From Plantactinospora sonchi (lineage in GTDB: Bacteria; Actinomycetota; Actinomycetes; Mycobacteriales; Micromonosporaceae): DNA of 64,000 bases. The position numbers were made by a program, and so were the translations under genes. This document shows positions 59,985 through 64,000 of the stretch, piece by piece. The stretch spans positions 248,001-312,000 of the forward strand of contig NZ_JAZGQK010000007.1 in NCBI RefSeq assembly GCF_036422035.1. The letters run 5' to 3'. The notes under the pieces are model-generated. The model had not been told where the DNA came from and made no database searches. It saw nothing but the letters and a program-made list of their open reading frames with translations. The stretch's first letter is position 1. Every line of letters starts with the position of its first letter.

Positions 59985-62312
59985 TCACCCGGTGCGGAGC
60001 ACACCCAACCGCTGGGTGGCGCGGGTCAACGCCACGTACAGGTCGCTGCGTCCCCGGGGTGACTCGGCCACGATCAGTTCGGGGTCGACGACCACCACCG
60101 AGTCGAACTCCAGCCCCTTGGCCTGGGCGACGGTCAGCATCACCACCCGGCTGCGCAGCTCCGGGTCGTCGCCGAGCGCCACCTCCGGCTCGGCCGCCCG
60201 GGCCACCGGGGCCAGCTCGTCAACCAGGCCGGCCGGCACGATCACCCCGAGCCGGCCGTCGCCGAGCTGACCGACCTCGGCCCGGATCGCGGCGTCGAGC
60301 CGGTCCGCCAGCCCGGCCCGGGGTACCCGTTCGTCCCACGGCTGCTCGCCGGTGCCGCGTACTGCCCGTGGCGGGGTGAGGGTCGGGTCGATCTCGGCCA
60401 GCACCTTGGCCGCGACCGCCATGATCTCGGCCGGGGTGCGGTAGCTGACGGTCAGCTCCTCCAGGCGCCACCGGTCGCCGACGTACGGCTCCAGCACCCG
60501 GTCCCAGGACAGGGCACCGGAGAGGGCGCCGGTCTGGGCCACGTCGCCGACCAGGGTCATCGACCGGTTCGGGCTGCGGCGCATCAGCACCCGCCAGGCC
60601 ATCGGGGAGAGCTCCTGCGCCTCGTCGACGATCACGTGACCGAACGCCCAGCCACGGTCCGCCGCCGCCCGTTCCGCGGTGGTCAGCTGCTCACCGTCGA
60701 CCTGCCGGTCGGCCAGCTGGTCGGCGACGAGCAGGTCGGTGACGTCCAGCATCCCGTCCTCGGCGTCGGCCTCGTCCTCGAAGTCGATCGACTTGGAGCC
60801 GGCGGCGATCTCCAGCACGCCCTCGGCGTACTCGATCTCGGCCTGGCGCTGGCGTTCGGCCCGCGCCCGGGCGGCGCGGTCGTCCTCGCCGAGCAGCTCG
60901 GCCGCCTCGTCGAGCAGCGGTACGTCGGCCGGGCTCCAGCCGCCCCGGGGCTCGCGGCGCAACGCGGCCCGCTCCGCCTCGGTGAGGTTCGTCGTGGCCG
61001 CCGCGAGGCGGGTGTCGGAGGCGAAGAGTCCGGCCACCACCTGCTGCGGGGTGAGCACCGGCCAGAGCCAGTCGAGTACCGCCTGCACCTCGGGCTCGGC
61101 CCGCAGCTCCCGGCGGAACTCCGCGAGGTCGGCCTCGTCGAGCAGGTTCTCCCCGCCCAGCGGGTCGGCGCCGATCCGTTCCGCGAGCTGGTCGGCGAGC
61201 GCGTGGATGATCTCGATGTCGAAGAGCGGTCGGGCCAGGTTGTGTGGGCGGTCCATCCGGCGGACCCGGTCCCGGGCGGCGGCGATGGTGGCCGGCGTCA
61301 GTACCACGCGGTCCCGCTCGATGTTGATCTCCACCGGCTCGTCCGGTACCCGCTCCCGGTCCCGGATCGCGGCGGCCAGCACCTCCACCATGTCGAGCCG
61401 GCCCTTGATCTCGGCGACCTCGGCCGATTCGGCCCGGGTGGCGGTGACGCCGGGGAAGAGTTCGCCGACCGTGCGGAGCAGCACCCCGGTCTCGGCGAGC
61501 GTCGGCAGCACCTGCGAGATGTAGCGCAGGAAGGTCGCGTTCGGACCGACCAGCAACACGCCCCGGGTGGAGAGGATCTGGCGGTGGGTGTAGAGCAGGT
61601 ACGCCGCGCGGTGCAGCGCCACCGCGGTCTTGCCGGTGCCCGGCCCGCCCTGGACGACGAGCACCCCGTCCAGGTCGGCCCGGATGACCGTGTCCTGCTC
61701 GGCCTGGATGGTCCGGACGATGTCGGTCATCCGTCCGGTACGGCTGGCGTTCACCGCGGCCAACAGGGCGGCCTCGCCGGTCAGCCCACCGGTGTTCCGG
61801 CTGCCGGCCAGGGTCGCGTCGGTCAGGTCGAGCACCTCGTCGTCCAACCCGACCACCTCGCGGTACCGGGTCCGGATGTGCCGGCGCCGGCGTACCCCGT
61901 CGGGTGTGGCGGCGGTGGCCAGATAGAAGGCCCGGGCCGCCGGGGCGCGCCAGTCCAGCAGCAGGGCGTCGTGTTCGTCGGTGCCGAAGATGCCGATCCG
62001 GCCGACGTAGAGGTGGGTGTCGTCGTCGAGGTCGAGACGGCCGAAGCAGAGTCCCTGCTCCACGGCGCCGAGCCGCTCCACCTGGTCGGTGTACATCCGT
62101 ACCGTGCTGTCGCGCTGTGAGCGTTCCTGCTGGGTACCGCCGGAACCGCGCAGCGCGGTGGCGAGCCGGCGGGCGGCCTGGGCCCGCAGCCCGTCGAGCT
62201 GTCGGTAGAGCATGGAGACGTACCGCTGCTCGCCGGCGATCTCGTCGGCGGATGTGTCGGCCGGGGACGTGCCGGGTGCGACACCGGCCACGTCGCCGGA
62301 CGGTTCCGTCAC
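59985..62312 (-). CDS. helD: HelD-type RNA polymerase-recycling ATPase
   Basis: About 775 residues from the GTG at 62312; an ATG at 62414 would add 34 residues but crosses a hairpin. The HelD N-terminal coiled coil is EIAGEQRYVSMLYRQLDGLRAQAARRLATAL. Walker A is VVQGGPGTGKTAVALHRAAYLLYTHR; the middle includes the family-specific insert (LLDEADLAEFRRELRAEPEVQAVLDWLWP); motif II is HVIVDEAQELSPMAWRVLMRR, and the C-terminal motifs are VSYRTPAEIM, AQAKGLEFDSVVVVDP and DLYVALTRATQRLG. It displaces stalled RNA polymerase from DNA and, in actinobacteria, can confer rifamycin tolerance. A second HelD-like fragment is at 1-498. Confidence 0.93.
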   Translation of the reverse strand: MTEPSGDVAGVAPGTSPADTSADEIAGEQRYVSMLYRQLDGLRAQAARRLATALRGSGGTQQERSQRDSTVRMYTDQVERLGAVEQGLCFGRLDLDDDTHLYVGRIGIFGTDEHDALLLDWRAPAARAFYLATAATPDGVRRRRHIRTRYREVVGLDDEVLDLTDATLAGSRNTGGLTGEAALLAAVNASRTGRMTDIVRTIQAEQDTVIRADLDGVLVVQGGPGTGKTAVALHRAAYLLYTHRQILSTRGVLLVGPNATFLRYISQVLPTLAETGVLLRTVGELFPGVTATRAESAEVAEIKGRLDMVEVLAAAIRDRERVPDEPVEINIERDRVVLTPATIAAARDRVRRMDRPHNLARPLFDIEIIHALADQLAERIGADPLGGENLLDEADLAEFRRELRAEPEVQAVLDWLWPVLTPQQVVAGLFASDTRLAAATTNLTEAERAALRREPRGGWSPADVPLLDEAAELLGEDDRAARARAERQRQAEIEYAEGVLEIAAGSKSIDFEDEADAEDGMLDVTDLLVADQLADRQVDGEQLTTAERAAADRGWAFGHVIVDEAQELSPMAWRVLMRRSPNRSMTLVGDVAQTGALSGALSWDRVLEPYVGDRWRLEELTVSYRTPAEIMAVAAKVLAEIDPTLTPPRAVRGTGEQPWDERVPRAGLADRLDAAIRAEVGQLGDGRLGVIVPAGLVDELAPVARAAEPEVALGDDPELRSRVVMLTVAQAKGLEFDSVVVVDPELIVAESPRGRSDLYVALTRATQRLGVLRTG

Positions 62313-62405
62313 CGTACGTCGGACGGTTTTGTCGTGGCGTCGCTGGTCATCCGAAACGCCGGAGTGCTTTGACAAACTGTCGCTCCATCGGTTAAGCTGA
62401 TGTCC

Positions 62406-62433
62406 GAACGGCATAAAGTGCCGTTCTTTTTTT
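62406..62433 (+). terminator. intrinsic-terminator-like hairpin with T-run near the helD start
   Basis: GAACGGCA-TAAAG-TGCCGTTC forms an eight-base stem with a five-base loop, followed by seven T on the plus strand (62427-62433). No annotated plus-strand gene ends here: the nearest lies 2.5 kb upstream on that strand. It is therefore antisense to the upstream region of helD and could end an unannotated plus-strand RNA. Confidence 0.65.
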
Positions 62434-62710
62434 GTGCCCGAACTGGTAGAAGATAGCGCGTCCGGATGGCATCGGCCATGTCGCCATCCGGTGGAATCTG
62501 TCGGGTTCCCGCGCTGCTGTCGCCCGTTCGGGCGCGATATTCCCGCCGTCGGCATCTCGTGCATGACCTGCGCGGCGACGACGTTCGCCCGAGGCCGGGG
62601 GAGCGCCGAGGCGGCCGGTCAGAGCCGAACGGGCACGACCAGCCGTCGTCGCACCGGAGCTGACCGGTGGCGCGACGGGGCCGTGCCCGTGGCGGGTTAC
62701 CCGATGGGGA
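62434..62710. other. gene-free stretch between helD and the small secreted protein
   Basis: About 277 bases. An open frame from 62434 to 62751 on the plus strand is rejected (see rejected items). The helD promoter should lie upstream of 62312 (a TTGTCA occurs near 62363-62368 on the minus strand). I see no other structure. Confidence 0.45.
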
Positions 62711-63055
62711 TCAGCAGGAGTTGCTGGTGCCGTCGTACGAACCGAGGTTGATGCCCCAGGACTCGGACTCCCAGCGGGTGTAGGTGGCGTATCCGCGCGC
62801 CGGTGCGGTCTTGCACACGTCCGGCCCGCCGCCGATGATGATCTTGCGCTTGGCCGATGCGCTGCCGCAGTTGTAGAAGCTCCAGTACCACTTGCGCTGC
62901 CGGGTCACGCTGTCGACCCGCTGCCACGATTCGTGCTCGACGGTGACGCCGCACGGGTCAGGGCCGGCGGCCGCCGGGCTGGGCACCGACAGGGTCGCCG
63001 CGATCGCGGCCGTACCCAGCGCGATTGCCAATGTCTTGCGACTGCTTACGGGCAT
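62711..63055 (-). CDS. small secreted four-cysteine protein, possibly tendamistat-like
   Basis: 114 residues from ATG 63055, with GAGGAG 7 bases upstream. Signal peptide SSRKTLAIALGTAAIAATLSVPSPAAA. Mature part about 84 residues with four Cys: DPCGVTVEHESWQRV, FYNCGSAS, PDVCKTAPARG and the C-terminal Cys. The Cys2-to-Cys3 distance (18) and the CGVTxxxxSW and CxxAP contexts resemble the alpha-amylase inhibitor tendamistat, but the first spacing (28 instead of 16) does not. Rich in Trp, Tyr and Arg. Secretion is firm; inhibitor function is weak inference. Confidence 0.6.
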   Translation of the reverse strand: MPVSSRKTLAIALGTAAIAATLSVPSPAAAGPDPCGVTVEHESWQRVDSVTRQRKWYWSFYNCGSASAKRKIIIGGGPDVCKTAPARGYATYTRWESESWGINLGSYDGTSNSC

Positions 63056-63239
63056 GGCGAACTCCTCGGGGATGAACGGGGGTGTCACTGACCTTGGCGG
63101 TCGGCGACTGAATACTGCCTACAGTTGACACCCAGTTCAATCATCGAGGATCGATCATGAGTGAATCTTGAGATTGCCGAACCCGCCGCTGCCGGCGTCG
63201 ACCGGACCCGCCGCTGGTCGGGCCCGCGCGGGGAAGGAA

Positions 63240-64000
63240 TCAGCCGGTCACGTCGCGCCCGCCGAAGCGGGCCCAGGCCGCCGAGAGGAAGATCGCGATG
63301 TACGCAGCCGCCGAGAGCAGCCCGGGGCGGAGCGCCTCGAACGACACCGGATCGCGGAGCAGCTCGGCGAAGTCCTGCCAGTGATGCGTCAACAGGTACG
63401 GGTGCAGCCAGTCGAGCTGGGAGATCGCGTCGAGCACCTGGCTCGCCACCGCCAGCATGGTGATCGCGATGGTGGCGCCCATCGGCTGTTCGGTCAGCGT
63501 CGACACGAAGAGCCCGAGCGCGCCGAGCGCACACAACCCGACCGCGAGATAACCGCAGACGCCCAGCAGCCTCAGCAGCCCCTCGCCGAAGCCGACCTGG
63601 GTTCCGGAGAGCAGGGTGACCGGCCCACCGCCGAAGAGCGCCAGTCCGGCCAGCAGGCCGACGGCCGCCACCAGCAGGGTGACGACAACCGCGAACACGA
63701 CGATGCCGGCGTACTTGACGGCGAGCAGCCGGTTGCGGCCGACCGGGACGGTCAGCAGGTAACGCAGGGTGCCGAGGTTCGCCTCGCCGGCCACGCTGTC
63801 CCCGGCGATCGCCGCCACCGCCACCGGGAGGAACAACCCGATCTGTACGCCGAGCGCGGCCACCGCCACGAAGAACCCGTTACCGGTGATCGCGGAGAAG
63901 AAGCCGGGGTCGTGGGCGCCGTCGGCCGGCGGATCGGTGACCCGCATCGCGACGGCGATGATCACCGGGATCGCGGCCAGCGCCGCCATCCCGGCCTGGT
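63240..64000 (-). CDS. ABC-2 type transporter permease, N-terminus cut by window end
   Basis: At least 253 residues; the frame remains open at the window end. Multiple transmembrane helices: GNGFFVAVAALGVQIGLFLPVAVAAIAGDSVAGEANLGTLRYLLTVPVGRNRLLAVKYAGIVVFAVVVTLLVA. The segment SVAGEANLGTLRYLLTVPVGR is typical of ABC-2 permeases of the Nat/Ycf type. It would form an exporter with an ATPase encoded upstream, outside the window. Confidence 0.85.
   Translation of the reverse strand, partial: QAGMAALAAIPVIIAVAMRVTDPPADGAHDPGFFSAITGNGFFVAVAALGVQIGLFLPVAVAAIAGDSVAGEANLGTLRYLLTVPVGRNRLLAVKYAGIVVFAVVVTLLVAAVGLLAGLALFGGGPVTLLSGTQVGFGEGLLRLLGVCGYLAVGLCALGALGLFVSTLTEQPMGATIAITMLAVASQVLDAISQLDWLHPYLLTHHWQDFAELLRDPVSFEALRPGLLSAAAYIAIFLSAAWARFGGRDVTG

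Noticed and set aside
62434..62751. A 105-codon plus-strand frame just after the T-run hairpin
   Set aside because: No ribosome site, no hydrophobic or conserved pattern, and it runs into the convergent secreted protein gene.

Overview
The window is very GC-rich (by eye about 72%) chromosomal DNA from a filamentous actinomycete, most likely of the Micromonosporaceae. The evidence is family-level: a mycothiol-type Rv2466c-like reductase, two F420-type luciferase-like oxidoreductases, a Spo0M protein, a TIGR04222-type membrane protein, SARP and ECF regulators, and secreted polysaccharide-degrading enzymes with CBM2 or discoidin modules. I found no rRNA, tRNA, CRISPR array, insertion sequence, integrase or phage gene. 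The region reads as ordinary chromosome with accessory islands.

Layout. 0-10 kb: the 3' end of a HelD-type ATPase, a lipoprotein, a secondary-metabolism-independent SGNH hydrolase, an ECF sigma factor overlapping a putative anti-sigma gene with an Asn-Gly repeat tail, and a 1219-residue secreted GH87-like enzyme. 10-17.5 kb: small secreted and membrane proteins, a YdcF-like protein, a DUF4331 protein, the Rv2466c-like protein and a secreted protein ending in a colicin-immunity-like domain. 17.5-21 kb: a molybdate ABC operon (HTH-TOBE regulator, modA, modB, modC) in which the regulator/modA and modB/modC pairs overlap by 4 bases; modA and modB are 3 bases apart. 21-34 kb: methyltransferase, Nudix, MerR, MarR-GNAT fusion, phosphoketolase, universal stress protein, PP2C phosphatase, KDPG aldolase, XRE regulator with a divergent FMN reductase, and an ECF42-like sigma factor coupled to a YCII protein.

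34-46 kb: 2-hydroxyacid dehydrogenase, SoxR with a divergent NmrA-like gene, a probably leaderless HTH/ClpN operon with two palindromic operators, a lipid kinase, a YihY protein, a double-PAP2 protein and a LuxR-type two-component system. 46-52 kb: an orphan lanthipeptide synthetase (lyase, kinase and zinc-binding cyclase domains) facing a SARP regulator, with no recognisable precursor gene. 52-64 kb: F420-type oxidoreductases, an M1 metallopeptidase and a GH5_8 mannanase that share a TTAACCGGTT operator core, Spo0M, a second (complete) HelD, a small four-cysteine secreted protein and a truncated ABC-2 permease.

The best leads for something undescribed are the orphan synthetase with its Ser/Thr/Cys-rich C-terminal tail (47206-50475), the paired palindromes controlling the HTH/ClpN operon (37539-37585), the secreted protein with an immunity-like domain (16441-17544), and a 54-base double-palindrome element that follows two unrelated genes (4785-4838 and 25091-25144). 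All functions are inferred from sequence reading alone; no search was run.
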